The notes: a model not told the origin generated them from the letters alone. A stretch of DNA of 64,000 nt from Paraburkholderia sp. CNPSo 3274 (GCF_024206475.1 NZ_JAMBPR010000036.1:1-64000); one strand, 5' to 3'; shown: positions 22,700 to 31,258, counted from the first letter of the stretch. A program made the numbers and translations.

Positions 22700-23383
22700 T
22701 CAAGCGCGGCGCAGCGCCGCGAGCAAGGCTTCGGCAACCGGCTCCGACGAAGCCGGGTTCTGGCCCGTGATGAGCAGGCCGTCAGTTGCGACGTGCGGCT
22801 GCCAGTCGGCGGCCTTCGAGTACTGGCCGCCGTTGGCCCTCAGCATGTCCTCGACGAGGAACGGCACGACGTCGGTCAATTGCACGGCGGCTTCTTCGTC
22901 ATTCGAAAAACCGGTGACCGACTTGCCGGCCACGAGCGGCTTGCCGTCCGCACCCTTCACGTGACGCAACACGCCCGGCGCATGGCACACGGCAGCGACA
23001 GGCTTGCCCGCGGCGATCGTCTTTTCGATCAGCGCGATCGAAACCGGATCTTCGGCCAGGTCCCAGAGCGGGCCGTGGCCGCCCGGGTAGAACACGGCGT
23101 CGAACGCGCTCGCGTCGATATCGGCGAGACGTTTCGTATTGGCAAGCGCCGTTTGCGCCTCGGTATCGGATGCAAAACGCCGTGTCGCATCGGTCTGCGC
23201 GGAGGGATCGCTGCTCTTCGGATCGAGCGGCGGCTGGCCGCCCCTGGGCGATGCGAGCGTGAGCGCGGCGCCAGCGTCGCGCAGCGCGTAGTACGGCGCG
23301 GCGAATTCCTCGAGCCAGAAACCCGTCTTCTTGCCCGTGTTGCCGAGGTCCTCGTGCGAGGTCAAAACGATCAGTACCTTCAT
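22700..23383 (-). CDS. DJ-1/PfpI (type 1 glutamine amidotransferase-like) protein
   Basis: A 227-aa protein of the DJ-1/Hsp31 superfamily. The nucleophile elbow AVCHAPG contains C133 followed by H134, and an acidic residue is available in the GFWLEEF segment (E25/E26). Members of this layout act as glyoxalase III (methylglyoxal to lactate), deglycase-like or chaperone proteins. A NemR-type operator lies 67 bases upstream and the divergent regulator gene follows. This supports a reactive-carbonyl detoxification role, similar to gloA in the E. coli NemR regulon. Confidence 0.88.
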   Translation of the reverse strand: MKVLIVLTSHEDLGNTGKKTGFWLEEFAAPYYALRDAGAALTLASPRGGQPPLDPKSSDPSAQTDATRRFASDTEAQTALANTKRLADIDASAFDAVFYPGGHGPLWDLAEDPVSIALIEKTIAAGKPVAAVCHAPGVLRHVKGADGKPLVAGKSVTGFSNDEEAAVQLTDVVPFLVEDMLRANGGQYSKAADWQPHVATDGLLITGQNPASSEPVAEALLAALRRA

Positions 23384-23449
23384 CGGCGTTCCTTTTAGGT
23401 AGATTCGGGCGCTCGCACGCCCTTCGGAAACCGGTCTCTTTATGCCTAT

Positions 23450-23464
23450 TAGACCGGTCGTCTA
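23450..23464. promoter_or_regulatory. NemR-type operator 1, upstream of the DJ-1 gene
   Basis: TAGAC-CGGTC-GTCTA is a perfect 5+5+5 inverted repeat. It is identical in arms and spacing to the site at 24153-24167 and close to the NemR box as I recall it from E. coli (TAGACC-N4-GGTCTA). It lies between the DJ-1 start (23383) and the regulator's stop (23527). Confidence 0.8.
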
Positions 23465-23526
23465 GTTCTTCCGCACAATGCGCGACAATCGCGCGCAGTT
23501 CACGCGCTGCCCTGCTTCGCGTTCGA

Positions 23527-24129
23527 TTAGTTGCCCGCAGGCAGGTTCAACAGGGTGCGTGTGGTCGCCATGGCCGCGTCGAGCGGCTTGCGGTCGCGGT
23601 GTATCTTCTCGAGCAGCGTCGCGCCGAGCCATAGTTCGTAGAGCGTCACCGCCATGGTCGCGGCGTCGTTCACGCCCGCGAGCGAACCATCCGCACGCCC
23701 TGCCTCGAGACACGCGCTAATGCGCGAGATCGTCGCGTCGGTGCCGAGACGCAGCGCCTCGCGCATCGCCTCGGACAGGTCGCTCACCTCTGCGCCCAGC
23801 TTTACCGCGAGACATTTGCCTACAGGATCGTCGGCGCACTGGATCAGGCGCCAGTCGTCCCAGTAGCGCATCAACTTCTCGGCCGCCGTGCCCTGCGCAC
23901 GCACCAGCAGATCGTCGAGACGCTCCGCATACTCGGCGAAATACGACGTGAGCAGCGCTTCGCCGAATGCTTCCTTCGAGCCGAAATAGTGATAGAACGA
24001 CCCTTTGGGCACACCGGCGGCCGCGAGGATCTCATTGAGACCGACTGCGGAAAAGCCCTTGCCCAGCAGAATGGGCATGGCGGTATCGAGGATGTGTTGC
24101 CGCACTTCAACGGCTGCCGCTGCATTCAT
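23527..24129 (-). CDS. nemR: TetR-family redox/electrophile-sensing repressor, NemR-like
   Basis: A 200-aa TetR regulator. I start it at the ATG at 24129 (MNAAAAVEVRQHILDTAM). An upstream frame to 24258 would add 43 atypical residues and read through the operator. The HTH is GLNEILAAAGVPKGSFYHYFGSK, near residues 30-52. Cysteines fall at positions 98 and 106 and a lysine at 175. In E. coli NemR, C106 with K175 forms the reported bleach- and electrophile-sensing switch, so the match in numbering is striking. It probably represses itself and the DJ-1/OYE/ABM genes through the two TAGAC-N5-GTCTA sites. Confidence 0.85.
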   Translation of the reverse strand: MNAAAAVEVRQHILDTAMPILLGKGFSAVGLNEILAAAGVPKGSFYHYFGSKEAFGEALLTSYFAEYAERLDDLLVRAQGTAAEKLMRYWDDWRLIQCADDPVGKCLAVKLGAEVSDLSEAMREALRLGTDATISRISACLEAGRADGSLAGVNDAATMAVTLYELWLGATLLEKIHRDRKPLDAAMATTRTLLNLPAGN

Positions 24130-24152
24130 GAGGTGGCATATTACAGAGCAAA

Positions 24153-24167
24153 TAGACCAGTCGTCTA
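24153..24167. promoter_or_regulatory. NemR-type operator 2, upstream of the regulator
   Basis: TAGAC-CAGTC-GTCTA has the same arms and spacing as 23450-23464. It lies 24 bases upstream of the nemR start and 78 bases upstream of the divergent SGNH hydrolase, so it could control both. Confidence 0.8.
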
Positions 24168-24244
24168 GTAATCTCACATGATGAGTAGTGGCATTGCAGC
24201 GCAACCCGCAACCATGCAACCGGGCAACCAGGAAGAGGCAACCC

Positions 24245-24895
24245 ATGACGTCACGCACCCTGCTCTGTTACGGCGATTCCAATACGCACGGCACGAAACC
24301 GCTGACCGTGCCCGGCGTCTCCGAGCGATTCGGCCCCGCCGACCGCTGGCCCGGCGTGCTGCGCGAGGCGCTCGGGCCGGGCTGGACGATCATCGAGGAA
24401 GGCCTGCCCGCGCGCACCACGGTTCACGACGATCCCATCGAAGGCCGGCACAAGAACGGGCACGCTTATCTGCGCCCATGCCTCGAAAGCCAGTTGCCGG
24501 TGGACGTGGTCGCGCTGATGGTCGGCACCAACGACCTCAAGACGCGCTTTTCCGTCACACCCACCGACATTGCGAACTCGGTGGACGTGCTGCTCGAAAC
24601 GCTCGTCGCGTGCCGCGCGGGTCCGGGCGGCTCGACGCCTCACGTGCTGCTCATGTCGCCGGCGCCGATTGAAGAAATTGGTTTCCTCGGCGAGATCTTC
24701 ACAGGCGGCGCTGTCAAGTCGCGCCTGCTCGCGCCGCTCTACGAGCGCGTGGCCGTGAAGTACGGCTCTGCGTTTCTCGACGCCGGCGAGTTCGCCACCG
24801 TCAGCCCCACCGACGGCATTCACTACGAAGCCTCCCAACACCACCGGCTCGGCAAGGCCGTCGCGGAAGTCATGCGTCAGCGCTTCGGCGCATAA
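24245..24895 (+). CDS. SGNH/GDSL-family hydrolase (arylesterase-like)
   Basis: A 216-aa serine esterase. Start at the ATG at 24245, with a GAAGAGG ribosome-binding site; an upstream in-frame ATG at 24188 would overlap the regulatory region. Block I YGDSNTHG has nucleophile S12, block III is GTND, and the C-terminal DGIHY supplies Asp and His. It is cytoplasmic, with no signal peptide, and resembles multifunctional arylesterases/acyltransferases. It is divergent from nemR and shares its operator region, so it may be a further member of the electrophile-response regulon. Confidence 0.88.
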   Translation: MTSRTLLCYGDSNTHGTKPLTVPGVSERFGPADRWPGVLREALGPGWTIIEEGLPARTTVHDDPIEGRHKNGHAYLRPCLESQLPVDVVALMVGTNDLKTRFSVTPTDIANSVDVLLETLVACRAGPGGSTPHVLLMSPAPIEEIGFLGEIFTGGAVKSRLLAPLYERVAVKYGSAFLDAGEFATVSPTDGIHYEASQHHRLGKAVAEVMRQRFGA

Positions 24896-24911
24896 AGCCG
24901 CAAAAAAAGAA

Positions 24912-24944
24912 AAACGCCGCCGGCCCGAAGGCCTGGCGGCGTTT
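24912..24944. terminator. Bidirectional terminator between SGNH hydrolase and cyoD
   Basis: A 10-bp stem AAACGCCGCC/GGCGGCGTTT encloses a GGCC-cgaa-GGCC extension. The minus strand continues into TTCTTTTTTTG, good for the cyo operon. The plus strand continues TTTCCATTT, weaker for the esterase. Confidence 0.8.
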
Positions 24945-24998
24945 CCATTTGCGCTTCACTCGAAAAGAGCGAAGCGCAAGTCCAGCAACGATGAGCGC

Positions 24999-25328
24999 TT
25001 AACGCGACATCATGTTCATGCTGACGTTGTGCATGACCCACAGCGTACCGACGACCACGATCAGGACCGTCAACACCGTGAAGCCAAATGCCGTCACGTT
25101 CCAGCGCTGACCCGACGACGTGTTCATGTGCAGGAAGAACACGAGGTGAACCACGATCTGCACCACAGCCAGCACGGCAAGGCCGAGCAGCGCGGTTTCG
25201 CGCGGGAAGCCGCCATGCAGCACGAGCCAGAACGAAGCGGCCGTGAGCACCACCGCCAGGACGAAACCAACCAGGTAGCTGCCTACGCTGCCGTGGCTTT
25301 CTTCTTCATGGATGGAATGAGCACTCAT
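24999..25328 (-). CDS. cyoD: Cytochrome bo3 ubiquinol oxidase subunit IV
   Basis: A 109-aa membrane protein, the same length as E. coli CyoD, with three transmembrane helices (GSYLVGFVLAVVLTAASFWLV, VVQIVVHLVFFLHM, FTVLTVLIVVVGTLWVM). It stabilises the assembly of the CuB site. Its ATG lies directly after the cyoC stop. It is the last gene of the leftward cyoABCD operon. No cyoE (haem O synthase) follows here, since the operon ends at the terminator at 24912-24944, so cyoE must be elsewhere. Confidence 0.95.
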   Translation of the reverse strand: MSAHSIHEEESHGSVGSYLVGFVLAVVLTAASFWLVLHGGFPRETALLGLAVLAVVQIVVHLVFFLHMNTSSGQRWNVTAFGFTVLTVLIVVVGTLWVMHNVSMNMMSR

Positions 25329-25940
25329 TTAGATCACGCTCGCAAGGTAAACAAAGGAGAACACGCAGATCCAGACGATGTCCAGAAAGTGCCAGAAAAG
25401 GCTAAGGCAGGTCAGGCGGCGAATTTCACGCTCGCCCAGTACCGGCGCCTTCACGGCCTGAACCATCAGGACGACCATCCAGATCATGCCCATCGTCACG
25501 TGGATACCGTGGGTGGCAACCAGCGTGAAGAACGACGAGAGGAACGCGCTGCGTTGCGGGCCGTTGCCCTCGGCGATCATGTTCGCGAATTCATGCAGTT
25601 CGAAATACAGGAACGTTGCGCCCAGCAGGAAGGTGATCGCCAGCCAGACCAGCACTTGACCCTTGCGCTGCTTGTGCGCGCCGATCATCGCGAAGCCGTA
25701 CGTGATGGACGACAGCAGCAGCACTGCCGTTTCCATGGCCACGCCCTGAATGTCGAACAGGTCCTTGCCCGTCGGGCCGCCTGCGAACTGGTTCTGCATC
25801 ACGGCGAACACTGCGAACAGCGAGCCGAACAGAATACAGTCCGTCATCAGGTACAGCCAGAAGCCGAACACCGAGTGTGACGGCGGGTGATCGTGGTGAT
25901 CGTGCTCCGCGAGTGCGGCCGCACTAGTTTTCGTCAACAT
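25329..25940 (-). CDS. cyoC: Cytochrome bo3 ubiquinol oxidase subunit III
   Basis: A 203-aa integral membrane subunit of the haem-copper oxidase with five predicted helices. It carries the subunit-III motif THGIHVTMGMIWMVV and a C-terminal SLFWHFLDIVWICVFS. The start codon overlaps the cyoB stop (TGATG), so translation is coupled. Length and sequence match the CyoC family. Confidence 0.96.
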   Translation of the reverse strand: MLTKTSAAALAEHDHHDHPPSHSVFGFWLYLMTDCILFGSLFAVFAVMQNQFAGGPTGKDLFDIQGVAMETAVLLLSSITYGFAMIGAHKQRKGQVLVWLAITFLLGATFLYFELHEFANMIAEGNGPQRSAFLSSFFTLVATHGIHVTMGMIWMVVLMVQAVKAPVLGEREIRRLTCLSLFWHFLDIVWICVFSFVYLASVI

Positions 25941-27973
25941 CAGTTGGCCTCCAGTGCTGCTTCAACCTTGCCACGGCGTTGCTTGTCTTCGAACGCCTTG
26001 ACCAGTGCGCGGCTGCGCATTTCTTCGTCTGCCCGGACCTTGGCGGCCGGGATGTAATAGCCTTCGTTCTTCTGGAAGCTGTACGCGATGGCCGTGCCGA
26101 CAATGCCGACGAAGCCAACGATCATGAGCCACCAGATGTGCCAGATGCCAGCGAAGCCGAGCACCAGGCTGAAGAAACCGATGAACACACCCGCGCTCGT
26201 GTTCGAGGGCATGTGGATGTCGGTGTACTTCGTGTTCGCGACGTCCACGGTTTCGCGGCCGGTTTCCTTCAGGTGTGCAAACTCGTCGAGTTCGCTCACG
26301 TGCGGAATGATCGCGAAGTTATACGACGGCGGCGGCGACGAGATCGCCCACTCCAGCGTACGGCCACCCCACGGATCGCCCGTCAGGTCACGGTTTTCCG
26401 GCAGGTTGCGGTCGCGGATCGACACGTACAGCTGCAGCAGCTGGTGCGCGATACCGATTGCCACGAGCACGGCGCCAACCCACGCGATGATCATCCACGG
26501 CTGCCATGCCGGATTGTCGTAGTGATTCAGACGGCGGGTTGCGCCCATGAAGCCCAGCACGTACAGCGGCGTAAAGGCAACGTAGAAGCCCGAGAGCCAG
26601 AACCAGAACGCGCGCTTGCCGAGCTTTTCGTTGAGCTTGAAGCCGAACGCCTTCGGGAACCAGTAGTTGAAGCCAGCGAGGTAGCCGAACAGCACGCCGC
26701 CGATGATCACGTTGTGGAAGTGAGCAATCAGGAACAGCGAGTTGTGCAGCACGAAGTCCGCGCCCGGGATCGCCATCATCACGCCGGTCATGCCGCCGAT
26801 GGTGAAGGTGACCATGAAGCCGATCGTCCAGAGCACCGGCGAGGTGAACTCGAGGCGGCCGCGGTAGATCGTGAACAGCCAGTTGAAGATCTTCACGCCC
26901 GTCGGGATCGCGATGATCATCGTCATGATGCCGAAGAACGCGTTGACGTTCGCGCCCGAACCCATCGTGAAGAAGTGGTGCAGCCACACGAGGAACGAGA
27001 GCACCATGATCGAGCAGGTCGCGTAGACCATGGTCTTGTAGCCGAACAGCGGCTTCTTCGCGTAGGTCGCAACGACTTCCGAGAAAATACCGAACGCCGG
27101 CAGGATCAGGATGTACACCTCGGGGTGACCCCAGGCCCAGATCAGGTTCAGGTACAGCATGGCGTTGCCGCCGCCGTCATTCGTGAAGAAGTGCGTGCCG
27201 ATGTAGCGGTCGAGACCGAGCAGCGCGAGCGTCACGGTCAGGATCGGGAACGCGGCCATGATCAGCACGTTCGTGCACAGCGCCGTCCACGTGAACACCG
27301 GCATCTTCATCATCGTCATGCCGGGGGCACGCATCTTGATGATGGTGACGAAGAAGTTCACGCCGGTCAGCAGCGTGCCGACACCCGAGATCTGCAGCGC
27401 CCACAGGTAGTAATCGACCCCTACCCCCGGACTGTACGCAAGCTCCGAAAGCGGCGGATACGCGAGCCAGCCGGTCTGCGCGAACTCACCCACGACGAGC
27501 GAGATCATCAGCAGGATGGCGCCGACTGCGGTCATCCAGAACGACAGCGAGTTCAGGAACGGGAACGCGACGTCGCGTGCGCCGATCTGCAGCGGCACGA
27601 TGATGTTCATCAGGCCGACCATGAAGGCCATGGCCATGAAGAAGATCATGATCACGCCGTGCGCCGTGAAGATCTGGTCGTAGTGGTGCGGCGGCAGGTA
27701 GCCCGGCGCGTTGTAGGCGAGTGCGAGCTGGGTACGCATCATGATCGCGTCGGCGAAGCCGCGCAGCAGCATGATGAGGGCGAGAACGATGTACATCACG
27801 CCCAGACGCTTGTGGTCGACGCTCGTCAGCCACTCCGTCCACAGATATTTCCACTTACCGAGGTAAGTGACGGCGCCGAGCACCAATGCGCCGATGAGCG
27901 CCATGCCGACCATCGTGCCGACAATAATCGGCTCGTGATACGGAATGGCATCCAGTGTAAGTTTTCCGAACAT
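25940..27973 (-). CDS. cyoB: Cytochrome bo3 ubiquinol oxidase subunit I
   Basis: The 677-aa catalytic, proton-pumping subunit that oxidises ubiquinol and reduces O2 to water at a haem-copper centre. The metal-site motifs are intact: FTAHGVIMIFF (low-spin haem His), WAWGHPEVYILILPAFG (CuB His with the cross-linked Tyr), the HHFFTMG pair of CuB His, and AHFHNVIIGG (haem ligands). There are about 15 membrane helices. It begins seven bases after the cyoA stop. Confidence 0.97.
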   Translation of the reverse strand: MFGKLTLDAIPYHEPIIVGTMVGMALIGALVLGAVTYLGKWKYLWTEWLTSVDHKRLGVMYIVLALIMLLRGFADAIMMRTQLALAYNAPGYLPPHHYDQIFTAHGVIMIFFMAMAFMVGLMNIIVPLQIGARDVAFPFLNSLSFWMTAVGAILLMISLVVGEFAQTGWLAYPPLSELAYSPGVGVDYYLWALQISGVGTLLTGVNFFVTIIKMRAPGMTMMKMPVFTWTALCTNVLIMAAFPILTVTLALLGLDRYIGTHFFTNDGGGNAMLYLNLIWAWGHPEVYILILPAFGIFSEVVATYAKKPLFGYKTMVYATCSIMVLSFLVWLHHFFTMGSGANVNAFFGIMTMIIAIPTGVKIFNWLFTIYRGRLEFTSPVLWTIGFMVTFTIGGMTGVMMAIPGADFVLHNSLFLIAHFHNVIIGGVLFGYLAGFNYWFPKAFGFKLNEKLGKRAFWFWLSGFYVAFTPLYVLGFMGATRRLNHYDNPAWQPWMIIAWVGAVLVAIGIAHQLLQLYVSIRDRNLPENRDLTGDPWGGRTLEWAISSPPPSYNFAIIPHVSELDEFAHLKETGRETVDVANTKYTDIHMPSNTSAGVFIGFFSLVLGFAGIWHIWWLMIVGFVGIVGTAIAYSFQKNEGYYIPAAKVRADEEMRSRALVKAFEDKQRRGKVEAALEAN

Positions 27974-27980
27974 GCTTGGC

Positions 27981-28868
27981 TTACCCCTTGGTCACGCACG
28001 ACGGGTCACTGAAATTCGTGACGTGGCCGTTGTTGTACTTCGCGATGATGTTGTTGAAGAGCTTCGGGTCGACCGTCGAGAAGTACTCAACCGGAGCCTT
28101 CTCGCTCGGCTGTGCGACCGTTGCGTATTGATCCATGGAAAGCTGCGTCTGCGACGCCTTCACCTTCTGGACCCACGCGTCGAAGTCTTGCTGGCTCGAG
28201 GCGATCGTGCGGAACTTCATGTCCGAGAAGCCTTTGCCGCTGAAGTTTGCCGAGAGGCCGGCGTAGTCGCCAGCGTGGTCGGCGATCAGGTGCAGACGCG
28301 TCTGCATGCCAGCCATCGCATAAACCTGGGTGCCAAGCTGCGGGATGAAGAACGAGTTCATCACCGAATCCGACGTAATGCTGAAGTTCACCGGCGTGCC
28401 AACGGGCACGGCCAGCTGGTTCACCGTCGCGATACCGAGATCCGGGTAGATGAACAGCCACTTCCAGTCGAGCGCCACAACTTCGACGTTGATCGGCTTG
28501 ACGTTCGATTCGAGCGGCTTGTAGGGGTCGAGCTCGTGCGTGGTGTTCCACGTGAGCACGCCGAGGAAGAGAATGATCAGCGTCGGGATGGTCCAGACGA
28601 CGATTTCGATCGCCGTCGAGTGCGACCACTTCGGCGCGTAGGTGGCGCTACGGTTCGATGCGCGATAGCGGTACGCGAACCAGAGCGTCAGGATGATCAC
28701 AGGGATCACAACAATCAGCATCGCCCATGTGGAGGTGGCGATCAGCTGCTTTTCCGCCACGCCCACACTTCCCTTGGGGTCGAGGAGCTCCATGTTGCAT
28801 CCGGAAAGACACAAGGCCAATCCGGCGCTTACGGGAAGCAGTAACCTTTGAAAGGTCGTTCTTTTCAT
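27981..28868 (-). CDS. cyoA: Cytochrome bo3 ubiquinol oxidase subunit II, lipoprotein
   Basis: From the ATG at 28868 the protein has 295 aa and opens as a lipoprotein: a KR-containing n-region, a hydrophobic stretch and the lipobox LCLSGC. Alternative in-frame starts at 28892 and 28928 add 8 or 20 residues. Two membrane helices and a periplasmic cupredoxin domain follow. CuA ligands are absent, as expected for a quinol oxidase rather than a cytochrome c oxidase. It heads the operon cyoABCD. A sigma70-like promoter lies about 75-100 bases upstream. Confidence 0.93.
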   Translation of the reverse strand: MKRTTFQRLLLPVSAGLALCLSGCNMELLDPKGSVGVAEKQLIATSTWAMLIVVIPVIILTLWFAYRYRASNRSATYAPKWSHSTAIEIVVWTIPTLIILFLGVLTWNTTHELDPYKPLESNVKPINVEVVALDWKWLFIYPDLGIATVNQLAVPVGTPVNFSITSDSVMNSFFIPQLGTQVYAMAGMQTRLHLIADHAGDYAGLSANFSGKGFSDMKFRTIASSQQDFDAWVQKVKASQTQLSMDQYATVAQPSEKAPVEYFSTVDPKLFNNIIAKYNNGHVTNFSDPSCVTKG

Positions 28869-28943
28869 CACGTTTGCCTGAATTTCATTCATTGAATTGT
28901 TCCGGACGCGTCCCCTGACATCCGACAAAGGAAGCGCGCCCGC

Positions 28944-28971
28944 ATCATACAGCCGCTTTGATATTTCGCAA
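28944..28971 (-). promoter_or_regulatory. Candidate sigma70 promoter of cyoABCD
   Basis: On the minus strand TTGCGA (28971-28966) and TATGAT (28949-28944) are separated by 16 bases. The -10 matches the consensus at five of six positions and the -35 at four of six. Transcription would start near 28937, giving a leader of about 45-70 bases. I see no convincing FNR or ArcA site overlapping it. Confidence 0.5.
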
Positions 28972-29109
28972 TCAATGAATGTGGAAAATGACCTTTGTCA
29001 AAAGAAGATTGAGACACTTTGTCGCATGTGTTCGCGAGGTTTGTCGCGCCTCGGAAACACACGCACGTCGCGCCCTGCTCTGCCCTTGACAGCGGCCCGC
29101 CGCGGCTAC

Positions 29110-29183
29110 TTTTCGAATCTCAAGATTCGAAAACTCCTGGACGCAACAACGCGCCGCGCCGCCCGGAGGCGATGCGGCGCGTT
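29110..29183. repeat. Two hairpins between nuoM and the cyo promoter
   Basis: TTTTCGAATC-TCAA-GATTCGAAAA (29110-29133) is a perfect 10-bp AT-rich inverted repeat, unusual for this genome. It could be an operator or a symmetrical terminator. A second stem AACGCGCCGC/GCGGCGCGTT (29148-29157, 29174-29183) sits 25 bases past the nuoM stop and probably ends that transcript, although no T-run follows directly. The remaining 29134-29207 and 28972-29109 hold no gene. Confidence 0.5.
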
Positions 29184-29207
29184 GGTTGCGCAGTCAATCT
29201 TTAGTGA

Positions 29208-30752
29208 TCACGTCGGCGAGTGCGCAGCACGAACGTCCGTGCCCGCACGCACTGCGTCAGCAGGCGCTGCATCGTCGACGGGTTGCTTGCTGCGACCGGC
29301 CTGGGTGACGAGGTTCGCCGCCGAAAGCTCGATCGCGTCGGTCATCGGCTTCGGGTAGAGGCCGATCGCGAGCACGAACGCTGCAAGCGAAGCGAAGATC
29401 AGCGTTTCGCGGCGGCCGATGTCGGCCAGCTTCGCAACGCCCTTGTTCGCCACAGCGCCAAAGATCACGCGCTTGTACATCCACAGGGTGTACGCAGCGC
29501 TCAGAATGACGGTCGTCGCGGCGATCGCGCCGACCCAGAAGTTCACGCGGATTGCGCCCATGATGACCATGAACTCGCCCACGAAGCCCGACGTGCCCGG
29601 CAGGCCGAGGTTGGCCATGCAGAACAGCATCATGAAGGTGGCGTAACGCGGCATCACGTTGACGACGCCGCCGTAAGCCGAGATCGAGCGCGTCTTCGTG
29701 CGGTCGAACAGCACGCCGATCGAGAGCAGCATAGCGCCCGAGACGAAGCCGTACGAGATCATCTGCACGATCGCGCCTTCGGTGCCGATCTGGTTGAAGA
29801 GGAACAGGCCGAGCGTGACGAGCCCCATGTGGGCGACCGTCGAGTACGCGAGCAGCTTGGTCATGTCGGTCTGCGCGAGCGCGAGCAGGCTCGAGTAGAC
29901 CACGGCCACGAGCGAGAGCGTGATGATCGCCGGCGCGAAGAAGTGCGCGGCGTCAGGCGTGATCGGCAGCGTGAAGCGCAGGAAGCCGTAGCCGCCGAGC
30001 TTCAGCATGGCCAGCATCACGGTCGCGCCGGTCGGCGCTTCGAGGTGCACGTCGGGCAGCCAGGTGTGGAACGGCCACATCGGGACCTTCACCGCGAAGG
30101 CGGCGAAGAAGCCGATGAACACCAGGATCTGCGGGATGAAGCCGAGCGTGAGGTTGTGCCACGCGGCCATGTCGAAGGTGTGTGCCTGGCTGTAGAGGTA
30201 CAGCATCGACACCAGCATCAGCAGCGAGCCGGCGAGCGAGAAGAAGAAGAACTTGACCGCGGCGTAGGTGCGGCGGGCATTGCCCCACGAGCCGATCAGC
30301 AGGTACAGCGGGATCAGCGTGGCTTCGAAGAACACGAAGAACAGCATGCCGTCGGTCGCCGCGAAGGTGCCGACCATCAGGCCCGAGAGAATCAGGAACG
30401 CGCCGAAGTACTGGGCGACGCGCACCGTGATCGATTCCCACGAGGCGATCACGATCACGAGCGTCGTGAACGCGGTGAGCACCACGAGCCACATCGAAAT
30501 ACCATCGATCCCGAGTCGCCACGCCACGCCGAACTCAGGCAGCCATTCGCGGAATTCGGCGAACTGCATGCCGGCCGCGTGGTTGTCGAAGCCGGAGATG
30601 AGCGGGAGGGTCAGCAGCAGACCGACGACGGCGCCAACGAGCGACAGCCAGCGGGCACGCTGCGGATGACGATCCGACCCGAGGCGCAGCACGGCCACGC
30701 CGAACAGGATGGGAATCCAGATCGCCAGACTCAGGAATGGAACGGATTGCAT
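29208..30752 (-). CDS. nuoM: NADH-quinone oxidoreductase subunit M-like protein, apparently orphan
   Basis: A 514-aa antiporter-like membrane subunit of respiratory complex I with about 14 helices. The proton-channel residues are present: Glu in FFVFFEATLIPLYLL, Lys in AVKVPMWPFHTWLPD and Lys in TDMTKLLAYSTVAHMG. It ends with a hydrophilic tail of about 40 residues rich in Ala/Asp that I do not know from standard NuoM. GAGGT precedes the ATG. No nuo genes flank it: cyoABCD lies downstream and a gene-poor region upstream. It is either a second copy that works in another complex or a duplicated NuoM. The true nuo operon is not visible here. Confidence 0.85.
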   Translation of the reverse strand: MQSVPFLSLAIWIPILFGVAVLRLGSDRHPQRARWLSLVGAVVGLLLTLPLISGFDNHAAGMQFAEFREWLPEFGVAWRLGIDGISMWLVVLTAFTTLVIVIASWESITVRVAQYFGAFLILSGLMVGTFAATDGMLFFVFFEATLIPLYLLIGSWGNARRTYAAVKFFFFSLAGSLLMLVSMLYLYSQAHTFDMAAWHNLTLGFIPQILVFIGFFAAFAVKVPMWPFHTWLPDVHLEAPTGATVMLAMLKLGGYGFLRFTLPITPDAAHFFAPAIITLSLVAVVYSSLLALAQTDMTKLLAYSTVAHMGLVTLGLFLFNQIGTEGAIVQMISYGFVSGAMLLSIGVLFDRTKTRSISAYGGVVNVMPRYATFMMLFCMANLGLPGTSGFVGEFMVIMGAIRVNFWVGAIAATTVILSAAYTLWMYKRVIFGAVANKGVAKLADIGRRETLIFASLAAFVLAIGLYPKPMTDAIELSAANLVTQAGRSKQPVDDAAPADAVRAGTDVRAAHSPT

Positions 30753-31225
30753 TTCAACAGGACCTCAAAAATGCGGAGCAAATAGCTTCCACGGCGCACG
30801 ATCAGGCGCGCAAGCAACTTGAAAGATTGACGCGGGGTGAAAATCGAACCAGGCTGGCTGTAATGTATTTGTCAGCGACGAGGCGAAATGCAACACACGT
30901 TCAAGGGTTAACGAGGGTAAACGGAATACGGAAGTTTTGCAGCGCAACAACACGGGCCGGATCGATGGTTGACGCAAGTCATTGTTTTTATTCAGAAACG
31001 TACTAAGAGAAAAAACAACAAACAGGCTGTTACAGCCCATTTTTGATCGCGAAAGCAACGCTTTCGACCTCCTGGGCGCCATGACGCGCGGCAGGCTGTC
31101 ACGCTGCGCGGCCCGAATAATACCTTACTTGTTTCTTTCGGTTCAATGACTTATGCATCGGAGTATGGCCCCCGGCAGCCACCAAAACGTGTGCCAGGGC
31201 CGCCCCGCGCGCCCTTGCGCGGTGC
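30753..31225. other. Gene-poor region upstream of nuoM
   Basis: About 470 bases without a supported gene. A leftward frame at 30765-31082 has no ribosome-binding site and no family resemblance. The AT-rich part around 30960-31040 probably contains the nuoM promoter, but I could not pick a clear -35/-10 pair. Confidence 0.45.
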
Positions 31226-31258
31226 AAAAAAAAGCCCCGGCCTTCATGGGGCCGGGGC
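31226..31258 (-). terminator. Strong leftward intrinsic terminator with no protein gene upstream
   Basis: A 9-bp GC stem GCCCCGGCC/GGCCGGGGC (31234-31242, 31250-31258) is followed on the minus strand by eight T residues. No leftward protein gene lies between it and the Fur box at 31400, so it most likely ends a small RNA. Confidence 0.8.

Noticed and set aside
23450..24167. The TAGAC sites as SOS or generic TetR boxes
   Set aside because: They lack CTGT/ACAG arms. Identical arms at both promoters and the NemR-type residues in the adjacent regulator make a NemR box the better reading.
25979..28012. A 677-codon plus-strand frame opposite cyoB
   Set aside because: It mirrors cyoB, has extreme Asp/His/Arg content and no ribosome-binding site. 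It is a shadow of the real gene.
30765..31082. A leftward 105-codon frame upstream of nuoM
   Set aside because: No ribosome-binding site, no family resemblance, and it overlaps the likely nuoM promoter.
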